A DNA stretch of 64,000 bases from Sphagnum compactum (GCA_965153455.1 OZ234493.1:30494213-30558212), one strand, 5' to 3'. Shown: positions 48,099-58,448, numbered from the stretch's first letter. The notes: generated from the sequence alone by a model not told the origin. Numbers and translations are program-made.

Positions 48099-50926
48099 AT
48101 GAGGAGGAGACGTCTGCCACTGGATTCTACATATGATGTGAGGCGCTGCACGGAAATTCTAGCTTTTGTGCTGATTTCATCAGCTGCGACTGCGCTCAAT
48201 TCAGCACAGGTACTCACCAGATCATGCTCTTGAACTATTCTCGAGATCCCACCTAGCTCTACTATTACTACTGCTACTACCCATCTGGAGGTTTTGTGTT
48301 TTGGGTCTTGATCCGGCTTCTGAACAAAAAAGAAAAAAATTCTGGTCGGATCTCACGGTTCTTAGGTGATGAACTCGTGCCGATTGGAACTGAGATGTTT
48401 GGATTTGTGTATCTGACTCGCACGACCAGGGAATCCCCATCATTGCTCCATGGCCGAACCATGGGGGCGGTCTCGCGAATCGAAGGGAAGCTCCTATTAG
48501 CAGCATAATCAGCAAGGAGACAATCTCATCGCTTGCCGTGAAGTGGAGCTTCAACGTCAGCAACCAGATTACAGCAACCCCAGCAATTGCAGACGGGACA
48601 ATCTACTTCCCGACTTGGACCGATGGAAACGTCTATGCCGTGAATGCGGCTACGGGATACATTGTCTGGACTACCAATGTGTCGGAGGCGACGGGTCGGA
48701 GTGGGATTTTCTCCCGATCAACCCCAACAGTCGCTGATGAATATCTTATCATTGGAGTGTATGCACCCGGCCTCATCATTGCGCTTTTCCGTGGGAATGG
48801 TTCTGTGGCATGGACGCAGATTGTGGAAGAAAGCCCTTATGCCCAGATCACCATGTCCGGAACCGCATACAACGGGTGCGTGAACTCCCACCCAGAATCC
48901 GATCGGTTCTTGTCAGTGCCCAGATATATGCCGCTAGCGAAAGAAGAAGAATTCGCTAAAGCAAGGGACTTTGTGCTGCAAACCTCAAGAATTAATCATC
49001 ATGTGTTTTCTATGCGATTTGCAGATCGTTTTTTGTTGGTGTTTCATCGAATGAGGAGCAGCAGTATGCAAACAAATGCTGCACATTTCGGGGGAGTTTT
49101 CTGAAGATGGAAGCTCACACCGGAACCATCTTGTGGAAACAATACATGGTTCCTGACAACCACGGAGAGGTCGGGTTCTACAGCGGGGCTGCAGTCTGGG
49201 GGAGCTCACCTGCCATTGACATAGCTCACAACACGATCTACATCGCCACTGGTAACGACTACTCCGTGCCGCCTGAGATCACAGCGTGCCAAGCCCAACA
49301 CAACAACTCAGTACTCCCTGACCCTTGCTTCAAACCCGGCGACTTGCAAGAATCCGTGGTGGCTTTAGATCTCGACACTGGGGAGATCCAGTGGTCGACT
49401 CATTTGGGAAGTTTCGATGTGTATGTGAACGATTGTCATCATACTCCGCATCCCTATTGTCCTCCGCTTGCCGGCAACGATTACGACTTCGGAGAATGCC
49501 CAATGTTGCTATCCATACCAGCTCTGACTGCAGATGGAGAAGAAACCATAAGAGAAGTCTTGGCGCTCGGTCAGAAGAGTGGTGTGGTGTGGATGCTTGA
49601 CCGACTCAATGGGTCCGTGATTTGGGCCACTGTACGTATTCTCTTTTCACTATACTCCTTTTCTCAATCTCCTCGTACTTAGGGTCTCTTCCCATTAGGT
49701 TGCTGGGATCGCAGTACGATACACACATTGTGCTGTACGTAGGATCTCTTTCCATAATTAGGATGCCTGTGATGTCAGTGGCTTGTCATTAGGCTGCTAT
49801 GATCACAGTTATACACAGTGTGTGGTACTTCGGGTCCCTTATCCCTTTGCTGCAGGATAGTCGCTTTCCACGGGAGACCTGCAATTTGCATTGAAAATAT
49901 GTAATTAATCATGTTAGGAACTCTGGGAACACATGTTTTCATGAAAAATTTGACAAAATGTCACCGTATGATGAATCACAATTTTACCCACAGATCTCAG
50001 AGCTCCTGCAATCGGTCAATTCTTAACCTGTGCTCACATCTCTCACAGCTCCTACAATTGGTCAATGCTTGATGACCAATAGAGAAGTGACTGTGAGCAC
50101 AGCTGGTTGGAAAAACATAAAGAAAAGCTGCTGTTGATAGAGCAGCCGAATGGCAAGATGTCCTAATTCACACTCATGTTTGGAGGAACATCACAAACTC
50201 CAGCAACTGGTAAAGGTTCAGGGTTTTAGGGTTTACCTCGCCCTCCAGTTCTAGCAACATCACAATTGATCACCCAAGTTTCAAAACACCGGAAGAAAGG
50301 CCAGTCTAGAAGAAGAAGATGATGCAAAGAATCATGCAATCGACAAAAGGTGTACAGTATTCTGTAATGCAGTAGTCTGTAATGCAGCTGCTCTTGCTTG
50401 CTTGCTTGCTTGCTTGCTTGCGGATTGATGGACTGATGAAATTGGGTGCCTTGTTTTTTTTGGGAAGGCGGCGGGACCAGGAGGGTCTGCGGGAGGAGCT
50501 ACGTGGGGATCAGCAACAGACGGGATCAGAATCTACACCAACATCGTGAACAGCAAGAACCTCAACTTCACGCTGCGGCCGTCGTCGGAGGTCACCAACG
50601 GAGGAGCTTGGGTAGCCATGAACGCTTCCACCGGCGACGTTCTTTGGTCTACAGCCGTGCCCGGTGGATATTACGCTCACGGACCGGTGAGTATTAGCAA
50701 CGGCGTGGTTCTGGTTGGGTCTGCCGGGCCACCCGGGGGAGTGTATGGGCTGGATGCCGACACCGGGTCCGTGTTGTGGTCTGCGCCCACCGTCGGATCC
50801 GTGTACAGCGGATTCTCCGTTGATGACTATTGTGGGTACATAGGATCAGGTGTGAACGCGAATGCCGTAGGCAAGAATACAACGGGTGGACAAACCATTT
50901 ACGCCTTTTGTCCCTCAATAAAATAA
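48099..50926 (+). CDS. Secreted PQQ-type beta-propeller protein (polyvinyl-alcohol-dehydrogenase-like), 4 exons
   Basis: Member of the plant family related to bacterial quinoprotein dehydrogenases; its plant substrate is not established. Exons 48099-48209, 48430-48875, 49025-49631 and 50468-50926 join in frame (GT-AG introns) to 540 residues, close to the family's usual size. Residues 1-37 hold an Arg-rich start and a hydrophobic stretch ending near ATALNSAQ, a likely signal peptide, so the protein should enter the secretory pathway. WPNHGGGLANRR (45-56) is the family N-terminal motif. Propeller blade motifs of the AxTGxxxW type occur at 110-117, 440-448 and 484-492; GSSPAID, ATGNDY and WGSATDG segments are also characteristic. 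Adjacent cysteines (204-205, in NKCCTFRG) match the vicinal pair that forms a ring disulphide beside PQQ in bacterial relatives. Whether the plant protein binds PQQ is unknown. The exon 2 acceptor (CCAG at 48,426-48,429) has a poor pyrimidine tract but is the only one nearby that keeps phase and the motif. Confidence 0.9.
50393..50420 (+). repeat. (CTTG)n microsatellite in intron 3
   Basis: Seven CTTG units, about 50 bp before the exon 4 acceptor of the PQQ-propeller gene. Confidence 0.85.
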
Positions 50927-50927
50927 A
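50917..50927 (+). terminator. Overlapping polyadenylation signals at the stop codon
   Basis: AATAAAATAAA contains two overlapping AATAAA hexamers and includes the TAA stop of the PQQ-propeller gene (50,924-50,926). If it is used, the 3' UTR would be very short. Confidence 0.4.
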
Positions 50928-50965
50928 ATAATTTTTAACAAAATCCACCAATCCGGATCCATACA

Positions 50966-51004
50966 CCCACCCTCCCTCCCTCCCCTCCCCTCCCTCCCTC
51001 CCTC
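50966..51004 (+). repeat. (CCCT)n tract
   Basis: About nine C-triplets separated by one T, starting 40 bp after the stop codon of the PQQ-propeller gene. The complementary strand is GGGA-rich and fits the G-quadruplex pattern; the + strand fits an i-motif pattern. Confidence 0.75.
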
Positions 51005-51030
51005 AATGTTTTAATACCAAGCTTTTTTTT

Positions 51031-51118
51031 TAATTATTTAAAATTATTTTACCTTGCATTATGTTAATATGGATGTGTCACTAGTTCATTAGGAATTTCA
51101 ATAATCATTTAAATCACC
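51031..51118 (-). repeat. ~88-bp dispersed repeat, inverse of 58,353-58,448
   Basis: TTACCTTGCATTATGTTAAT, ATGGATGTGTC, CTAGTTCATTAGGAATTTCA and ATAATCATTTAAATCA occur in inverse order and orientation at 58,353-58,448 with only a few differences. It is the outermost part of the left repeat arm at 58,350-59,035. Confidence 0.8.
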
Positions 51119-51679
51119 ACCTTTTTCTTTTTTTAATCGATTTAATTTTTCATTCCTTTCCTTAATTTTGATGTGTTCTAAATATGGATGGATGTTGATG
51201 AATCCTTTTCTCTCCAAAAGCTAACCGTTTTAGCTCAGTGTTTTTTTTGGGGTTTTTTTTTGTGTCAAAATTATTGCGAAATTTAACAATTAAAATTAGC
51301 AAAATTAGTCGAATTTACATTGGCATTTTTTTATTAAAAAATCCCAATTTCTTTGTAAAAAAATGGCAAATTTTTGTCAGAATGTTTTTTAAAAACTCTC
51401 TAAATTTAGCTTAGTTGAATCAGGAGCTTAATTACCCAAGTACAGGGGGCAGCTTCAAAGATGTCTGCCAAATTTATAAAAAATAAAAAAAAAGATTCTT
51501 CATTTTTCATTCAGAAAATTTGTTCTTTGAAAAATGTAAAAATATCACCTTTCAAAAATCCTAATATAAAAATAGACCTATTATTATTACCTAGTAGGGG
51601 CCAAAATCCTTATTAAGCTACTGAACTCTATAATGAATGTAAACACAACAATATCCTTGCCTTGGTAGGCAAGGCCAAT

Positions 51680-51684
<5 letters not shown>
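51119..51684. other. AT-rich intergenic DNA
   Basis: Nothing recognised. Confidence 0.5.

Positions 51685-51716
<32 letters not shown>
51685..51716. repeat. (TA)n microsatellite
   Basis: Sixteen TA units without interruption. Confidence 0.9.
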
Positions 51717-51717
<1 letters not shown>

Positions 51718-51871
51718 TATAAGTATATATCTAAATTGTGAGAAACTTTAAGAGAAAGGAACTCTTGAATTATTATTGAACCAAATCATAATCACTATAT
51801 TGAATCTTAACAATTGAGTTTTTGGCAGTAATGAAGTTCTTGAGGATATCAATCTTCCTTCTCTTTCCCTG

Positions 51872-52023
51872 CACTATTACAAAATGTGGGTGCAGTTCAC
51901 TAGTCCCTGTTCACTAGATCGATGAATTCACAACTTCTTCACTGGTCCCCATTCACTACAACCAGTGAATTCACTCAAAATCCACTGAAATCACTTGGCG
52001 TACAAGGATACATTTTGTTGTAG
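51872..52023 (+). mobile_element. CACTA-like MITE, copy A
   Basis: A ~152-bp non-coding element beginning CACTATTACAAAATGTGGG and ending ACATTTTGTTGTAG; the last two bases (TG) of the expected terminus are missing. CTG flanks both ends (51,869-51,871 and 52,024-52,026). The TTCACT word recurs about six times inside, both as TTCACTAG and within GTGAATTCACT. It is about 90% identical by eye to copy B at 53,477 in the same orientation. Confidence 0.85.
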
Positions 52024-52141
52024 CTGTCATGTGACCATTTTTGTGGTTTGAAGTCAGTGGTTCCTGGTGGCAAATTAGTACCAATGCAACAAGTGTAGAT
52101 TTGTTAATAATTCCAGTGATGAGAGGATTTCTGATGAGCTA

Positions 52142-52258
52142 GCTGCATTGGCGCTGCTTCTTCTTCTTCTTCTTGGTCTCCTACACCATGTCCCATCTGC
52201 ACAGACCCACAACACCCAATGCAGCTTTCAGCTCCCGGCGGCTATGCTACACTTGTAG
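52142..52258 (+). other. Leucine-rich signal-peptide-like open segment without a start
   Basis: One + frame reads ELAALALLLLLLLGLLHHV, then PSAQTHNTQCSF, and a stop at 52,256-52,258. This is the shape of a signal peptide followed by a short mature start. No in-frame ATG precedes it; the ATG at about 52,119 is in another frame and ends at a TAG. Part of the leucine run is a (CTT)n microsatellite, so chance is a real alternative. Confidence 0.2.
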
Positions 52259-52398
52259 ACAAAGCCTACATATTATGTTCTCTGCAAAATTAGTCTCTGG
52301 CAAGTTGCTGTCTGTCAAAAGCTATAACCTGTACTGATCTAAAACGTTGCCATTCAGTGTTAGCTAAAATCAACTCCTTGGCAATGAGTTTTTATTGT

Positions 52399-52408
52399 AT
52401 ATATAAAT
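52399..52408 (+). promoter_or_regulatory. Candidate TATA box
   Basis: TATATAAATA is a near-consensus plant TATA box located 73 bp upstream of the ATG at 52,481. A start of transcription near 52,435 would suit the candidate exon that follows. Confidence 0.35.
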
Positions 52409-52480
52409 AGCAGTTTCAATCGGTCTCTCCTCTCATGTTTTGCTATAACATCAGTTAGCTGCAACAACAATTAGGGATCC

Positions 52481-52680
52481 ATGTTTGGGTTAGGAGCAAA
52501 TGTTTGTGTGTGGGCAACATCATTGGAGTTGCTGTTGTTGGCTGCTACTGCAGTCGCTGCATCCAGGAGCTCAAATTGGTCCTTGTTCATCCGCGACACT
52601 TCAGATGGTGACAAAATCTTGATTGACCGCACACAATCCACAAATTCCCTGTATACAACTCATCACAGGGCAACAATCAG
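52481..52680 (+). CDS. Orphan first exon with predicted signal peptide (candidate)
   Basis: I do not recognise the product. From ATG 52,481 the frame encodes a hydrophobic N-terminus (LELLLLAATAVAASRSS, about residues 15-31) typical of a signal peptide, then a polar segment with DTSDGDKILIDRT and a good GT donor (GTATGAG) after base 52,680. A TATA box lies at the expected distance. I could not find a convincing second exon: the next 500 bp are A-rich with many stops. It may be the surviving 5' end of a truncated gene, a small secreted peptide gene read through to the stop at 52,699, or chance. It lies between MITE copies A and B. Confidence 0.25.
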
Positions 52681-52699
52681 GTATGAGTTCTTCCAATAG

Positions 52700-53476
52700 A
52701 ATAGAAAAACAAAAAGACAATTGTTTATACACTGCTGGACTGACAACCAAAAGCTCAAACAAACTAAAAAAAAACTATCAAACCAAGAACCAAAGCTCAA
52801 ACAACTGAAAAACTAGGCACCAAAAAGAAAGCAGGAAAACCAACCTAGAAGGTTGTGTTTCCAGGACAAGAACTAGTGAATCAACCAAGATTCTTCACCA
52901 CCCAGCATAGAAAAACTAGTGAAGACACTAGTAAAGAAAGGCAACATAGGAAGAACAGGACGAGGGTTTACTCCCATGGATCATCACTAACTAATAGTGT
53001 ATCATTCTCATGGATAACATACACAAGTTGCCAACCTGATTTTACTGGTCCATCCAGTATGCCTTCTAAGTCGAACATTTGTGCAAGCTTTACTGCGCAG
53101 CTCTGCAATACTGCACAGCTCTGCATAGTTGTGAAAGTTCCTGATGTCCAAAGATCTTCCTAATTATATTCCAAACTTATGTACCTAGGAAGGATATTCC
53201 ACACAGACTATTGATCAAAAAAACAAATCAAATAGGCGACAGAAATGAGTTCTTGACATAACTTTGAACTTTTGCGGTCTCTCATAATTAAGAGCATAGA
53301 AGAACAATTCATAAGATTTGACATCTTGATACTCATGCAATGTGTTTTTTCAGCTTTAAAATGATTATGTGAGATCCGTTGAAGTTCTTATATGTACGAA
53401 AAAGGCATTGAAAAAAGTTTTGCTACCTTAGAAAAATGTTGGTGATGTTTTTCAAATGGAGCTCACTAATTCTATC
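52700..53476. other. A-rich intergenic DNA
   Basis: Notably A-rich on the + strand between 52,700 and 52,960. An open frame at 52,855-53,163 has no recognisable domain. No transposon signature was found. Confidence 0.4.
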
Positions 53477-53630
53477 CACTACTACAAAATGTGGGTGCAG
53501 TTCACTAGTCCCCGTTCACTAGATTAATGAATTCACTATTTCTTCACTGTTACCTGTTCACTACAACCAGTGAATTCACTCAAAATCCACTGAAATCACT
53601 TGGCGTACAAGGATACATTTTGTTGTAGTG
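53477..53630 (+). mobile_element. CACTA-like MITE, copy B (best preserved)
   Basis: A 154-bp element with termini CACTACTACAAAATGT and, inverted at the right end, CACTACAACAAAATGT (15 of 16 matching). The 3-bp target duplication ATC lies at 53,474-53,476 and 53,631-53,633. CACTA termini with 3-bp duplications are the hallmark of the CACTA (En/Spm) superfamily. Subterminal TTCACT words in both orientations resemble the transposase-binding repeats of autonomous members. It has no coding capacity and must be moved by an enzyme encoded elsewhere. Confidence 0.88.
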
Positions 53631-53633
53631 ATC

Positions 53634-54060
53634 ACATTTACTAATAGGTGATGCCACTCTCACAATATTAAAGAGCATTTACACACGCACCCTTCAAGTG
53701 GGCCTCTACAAGCGTTTACCACATCCAATATAGAATGTTAATTATTTCCCCATTTCCACCCCACAAACATGAAAAAATTTGAACATGATAAAGTGAGAGA
53801 CTATTTTGTAATTTATGCACCTATGCCAATAATTGTAACAAGCTAATCAAAAGTAATTTCTTTTTTCTTTTACTAGACCTTTTGTAGAGCATTATATATC
53901 ATGTGCCTATTTACAATTCCAAACCCAATTTCACACTTGTACTTCACCCAAAGTAACTTGTACAAGGCCATTTTCCAACTTTTAGGGCAGATGGGTGAGG
54001 TGCAACATTGCAATAAAATATGGTTATCATACGTGTTTTTTTATAGGAATTTTTGTTTGT
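53634..54060. other. AT-rich intergenic DNA
   Basis: Nothing recognised. Confidence 0.5.
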
Positions 54061-54190
54061 GGCAATCATCCATAGGAAGATGTACAACAAGTTATCATCA
54101 TCCCTAGAAAGATTTAGCCAATTTGACTGTGTAACAAATTTTTCAGAAGTACCAATCTTAATCATCATCCTATATTTTTGGCTACACATT
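54061..54190 (+). repeat. GATCATCCAT dispersed repeat, copy 4
   Basis: GCAATCATCCATAGGAAGA is followed by a second CATCATCCCTAGAAAGA, TTTAGCCAATTTGACTG and TTTTTGGCTACACATTAAA. Same landmark order as the copies at 21,142 and 23,353, with a partial internal duplication of the ATCATCC word. Confidence 0.5.
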
Positions 54191-54429
54191 AAAAGTCAAA
54201 TATAGAAATATGCTTTTTTTTCCTTTTTTTTCCTTCAATGCAGATGATTAAACTTCCAAAATCTTCTCATTTTTTAATTTTGAATTTTGAATTTTACTTT
54301 TGGTGAAATCTCATCGATAAAACTACAATAGTTATCATACAATAGGAGCATTTGGCTCATGACATGGGTGAAACCTTGAAACTGGGGATCAAACCTAAAA
54401 ATAGGAGGTGAAATGAGATTTGAACCTGT

Positions 54430-54720
54430 TTTTTGGCACTTTTTTTTTTGTTTCGGCACACTTGAAGGACTTTGAAACTTTTTTTTGTTTGGGGACACTT
54501 GAGGAACTTGTTTGATGTTTTTTTTGGCCAATTTTTTTTGTTTGGGCACATTTGAGAGACTCTTTTGAAACTTGTTTTACCCCTTCTTCTTTTTTGGGCA
54601 CACTTGAGTGACTTCTTTGAAACTTGTTTTGACATTTTTTTGTTTGGACACACTTGAAGAACCTCTTTGATCTTCCTTCAAAACCACCTTCTTTCACAAG
54701 GCACATTTGAAAGACTTCTT
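54430..54720. repeat. Degenerate minisatellite (TTTGGGCACACTTGAGNGACTT)
   Basis: Six or so variable-length units of about 40-60 bp with the core TTTG(G)G(C/A)ACACTTGA.(G)GA(C/A)CT(T) and T-rich spacers. The minus strand stays open in two frames for about 100 codons each and would encode Lys-rich repeats containing KCAQ/KCPN motifs. Openness here follows from the repeat composition; no start context or domain supports a gene. Confidence 0.6.
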
Positions 54721-55039
54721 AGACCTTGTACTTTCAAACATTTTTAAACAATTTTCATTACAAAGCAATTTTAGGATTATGAATTGGATAGGATGATTTT
54801 TAGAGTTTGTTCTACATGGAATTATATAGTTGAAATCTTCCAATTTCCACATCTTTCTCATTTTCATTTGTGAGAGCTTCATCATTTTTTACCCTCATTT
54901 GAGACTCTTCCAACTTAGTTCTTTCTCAAGCTTACTCATATGTTGTCATTTTTGTTTTTATTTTCACTCATTGCTTAACTTTTTTCTTGTCTTTTATGTT
55001 TTCTTGTTTTCTTAAGGTTTTTAAATGTTTTCATGTAGA

Positions 55040-55380
55040 TTTTAGAGTTTTTTTAGGCTTGTTGGATGAACTTTTATAGGGCATCTTTTTTAGAGGACTT
55101 TTAGGGGTTTTTTTAGGGTTTTTTTTAGGGTTGTTGGGTGAACATTTTTAAGGGGTGTTTTTTTTGAAGACTTCTAAGGTTTCTTTTATGGTTGTTGCAT
55201 GAACTTTTTAACAGTTTTTTTGGGGAGGATTTTTAGGGTTTTTTTAGGCTTGTTGGTGGGCTTTTTTAAAGTTTTTTTTGAAGATTTTTAGGTTTATTTA
55301 AAAACTTGTTTTTAGGTTTTTCTGGGGAGCTTTTTTGAGTTTTTCTTTTAGGGTTTTTTGGTGGTGTTTTTTAACACTTC
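55040..55380 (+). repeat. Degenerate TTTTTAGGG-rich tract
   Basis: TTTAGGG occurs at least six times, embedded in longer T runs and alternating with TTGTTGG(G/A)TGAAC or GGTGGGC phrases. It is imperfect and not a clean (TTTAGGG)n array, so it may be a local T-rich tandem and not telomeric DNA. Confidence 0.5.
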
Positions 55381-56719
55381 TTTTACAACATGGTTTTTTT
55401 AATGGTGAAGTTCTTTCTTAGACATGGTTGATTTTGATAGTTCCTTATCAAATAGTAATGAAATGATGTTTTAAAAAACATGTAGGCAACATCAAATTGT
55501 GTTCACAGTTGTAGTTGTCAACATAACACATTAAAGTTTTTCAACATTAATGAGTTGGAAGTGTTGGACAATTAATCAATCAAAATGTGGTGTTTGAAAT
55601 GTGCTTACCATAATGTAAACAACTCTGAGGTTGTTAAAGACTTTAACAAACTTCAATTTGTTAAAATTTGATGAACTAGCAGCATTAGTGGTCCCCACCA
55701 TCAAAGCCAATGTGAAAACTATTGGTGGGGCTTGACTGTGACAAGGCACAAGAAAAAATTTGGGGATATGCAACCATCCTATTTTGTGACTATGTATTGT
55801 TTGCGACTACTAATAAGGTTGAATGCACAATTGAGTGTTTCAATATCGACAAAAATTACATTCCTTATAAGTCCATACAAGATCCTTTAAAATGATTCAA
55901 ATGGAAATGAGTTTTTTTTGAAAGATGTTATTATTATAATCTTTAGATAATACATGTTCAATCACTTATAAACCTTCCCAAATCTATGTGAGAACTTGTA
56001 TTTAATGTCGCTGATGTTATTTTTTAATTTAGAAGTCCTAAAAGGAAAACCCACAAAGTTTTTAAGAATAATGCACCATTTAAAACTTTCAAAATCATAT
56101 GGTTTTGGAACAAATAAATTGAAAAAACAAACAAAAATTGCAACTCATATGGACTTATGAAAATATGATCAAATTTTAACCATTCAAAAGTTTTTAACTA
56201 TCAAACGGTTAAGGTTTTCAAATAAAAGATTCCTCATATGAATTTATCATCTTTTATTACATCATATATTGAGTTGCAATAACAAATTTGGAATGTGAAT
56301 CAATATAATTTTTTTCATTTTGTGATGGTCCAATCAAACAATCAGTCCATATTTTTCAACTTCAAAAGTCCATTACTACTAACAAATGAATTTTTTTATC
56401 AATAAATAACCACATAATTCTTTTCATAATGAAGTTATTAGTTTTGATCCAAGTCCCATTTAGTAAATCTAAGGATATATTAATCAACGTATGCATTTGA
56501 ATAAAGGGTACCTAAGAAAAAAATATCGTTTCGTCACAATAGTGAAACATTCAATTATGCATCTACCCATAAGCATATGTATTTAGGGATGTACAATTAA
56601 AAAATCTACTTAGATTATAATAAACATTTATTATGAATATTATAAACATATTTGTAAGGTTTAATGTAAAGTTTTTGTGAAAAGGACATTCAGGGTATAG
56701 TAAAGGTGTAAAAAAATGA
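55381..56719. other. AT-rich intergenic DNA
   Basis: No gene recognised. Confidence 0.5.
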
Positions 56720-57480
56720 TTTAAGTTTTTTTTTCTCATCAATAATTATAATATAATTATTTATTATTGAATAATTATTTAATTAATAGTAACTAGTTAC
56801 TAATAGTTGATAACTAAATAATTATCAATAGTTAATTTCTACAAATATTTGGAATTAAATATTAATAGAAAATTTTAAATTTTCATAATTAATTAATTAT
56901 TTTTCTAATATAATAAATTAATAAATAGTTGAATTTTACTATTAAATTTATTTTACTTATTTTTATTTTTATTTTTCATCATTGAAATAATATACGAGTT
57001 AATAAATTAGACCTAATGATTACTCAATTGATATTTTAATATCTAATCATCAATAAATTATAATTAATTTTTAATTAATTTCATTAATAAATTTTATTAC
57101 TTATTTAGTCAATAAGATTAAGTACTACCTAATAAACTAAAACTAGTTATTAATTAATTAATTGCTAATTAACTAAAACTAGTTAATTAATCAATTAGTT
57201 ACTTATTATTGAATTTTTAATATGAACTAATTATTCATTTCATGTTAGTATTTTATTAATTATCAAATAACTATTAATTAATACTTGATCCTTCATGTTT
57301 ATTTATTTATTTATATGATTTATTGATGGATGTTTATTATTGATTAATTAATTAGTTAATAGTAACTTTAATTAATATTTGATGCCACTAAAAACCATAA
57401 AAAGACGAATTAATTAGAATTATAATTAATATAATAAATTTTTATAAACTTTATATTCAATAAAGATATGTTTAAAATGA
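56720..57480. repeat. TTAATTAA-rich low-complexity block
   Basis: Almost pure A/T with dozens of AATTAATTA and ATAATTATT words in both orientations. Many short palindromes; easily melted. No coding potential. Confidence 0.7.
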
Positions 57481-58021
57481 AGGGAGATATAATATATTAT
57501 ATCATCATCATCAACAATCAAATATTTTCTGATAGAAAATAAATTTTAACAATAGGTTTATTCAGAAATTATGTTATTTGAAAGATTTTTTCCCCTTAAA
57601 ACATATTGTTGAAATGTATGAAATTAAAAAAATCAAATGCATTTTCAATCAAATTATTAATTATTCTTTTATTAAGAAATTATACGTGTGAAAAGCTTGG
57701 GAAAAAAAATATAGAATGATTATTTTTTTCATTTCAACAAAATATGAGAAAGATGATAGTGGTTAAAGAAAGAAAAAAGTTTCAAATTTTGATTGTTGAA
57801 ATGTATTAAATTACAATATTCAAATGCATTTTCAGTCAAATTAAATTTTTTCTTTCTTTCAAATATTAAAAATGTGGACATCTTGGAAATAATCTCCTAT
57901 AATGAAGTTTAATTATTTTTCTTTTGAATAGTATGAAAAATATAAAATAATGAAAATTGGTTTTTGACAAAATATATATTTTTTCAAATCCAATCATCAC
58001 CTTATTCATTTCATATTAAAT
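57481..58021. other. AT-rich intergenic DNA
   Basis: Two loosely similar passages around 57,605-57,660 and 57,795-57,850 (GTTGAAATGTAT.AAATTA..A and CAAATGCATTTTCA.TCAAATTA) form a diverged direct repeat. Nothing else seen. Confidence 0.45.
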
Positions 58022-58110
58022 AGGTGGTTGGATGGCAATGGTAATGGGTTATTACCTTAAAGTTCAAGGTTGAAACCTTGATAAAACTTCCCATGTGGTC
58101 AATGGTGTTT
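58022..58110 (+). mobile_element. tRNA-derived SINE-like element, copy 1
   Basis: GGTTGGATGGCAATGGTAATGG (box-A-like TGGCAATGG) is followed about 30 bp later by GTTCAAGGTTGAAACCTTG (box-B-like GGTTGAAACC) and then CATGTGGTCAATGG. Spacing and words match the inverse of 62,182-62,263. The match to tRNA boxes is loose, and no 3' tail or target duplication was identified. Confidence 0.35.
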
Positions 58111-58352
58111 GTTGATTGTAAAATCAACAATGTAGGTACATACAATGATAAATGGGCATATATGCACATAAATAATTTTTTTATTAATAATAGAAAAATA
58201 ATTAATATTTTATATTTTAAATTAATAATCAATGCCATGTGACAATTTCTTGATTTGATTATTTCCTAGTGAATTTGCGTGAGTGTGTCAATTCATTTTC
58301 AATCACTAAAAGATGTGTTAAAATCACATGATTTTTAATATAATGAATTAAT

Positions 58353-58448
58353 GGTGATTTGATTTAAATGATTATTGAAATTCCTAATGAACTAGGGACA
58401 CATCCATATTAACATAGTGCAAGGTAAAATAATTTAAAATAATTTGAA
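58353..58448 (+). repeat. ~90-bp dispersed repeat at the edge of the left array
   Basis: Inverse of 51,031-51,118 (see there). It is followed immediately by the AATAACCTAAGG-type array. Confidence 0.8.

Noticed and set aside
48222-48563. A 113-codon minus-strand frame opposite the PQQ-propeller gene
   Set aside because: Antisense to intron 1 and exon 2 of a well-supported gene, and without domain features.
54357-54706. Lys-rich minus-strand frames of about 100 codons
   Set aside because: They arise from a degenerate T-rich minisatellite, and two different frames are open at once; no start context or second exon.
57000-57480. Search for a CRISPR array or bacterial-type features in the repeat-rich AT blocks
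   Set aside because: Repeats are irregular and lack spacers, and the genes are intron-containing plant genes, so prokaryotic systems are not expected.
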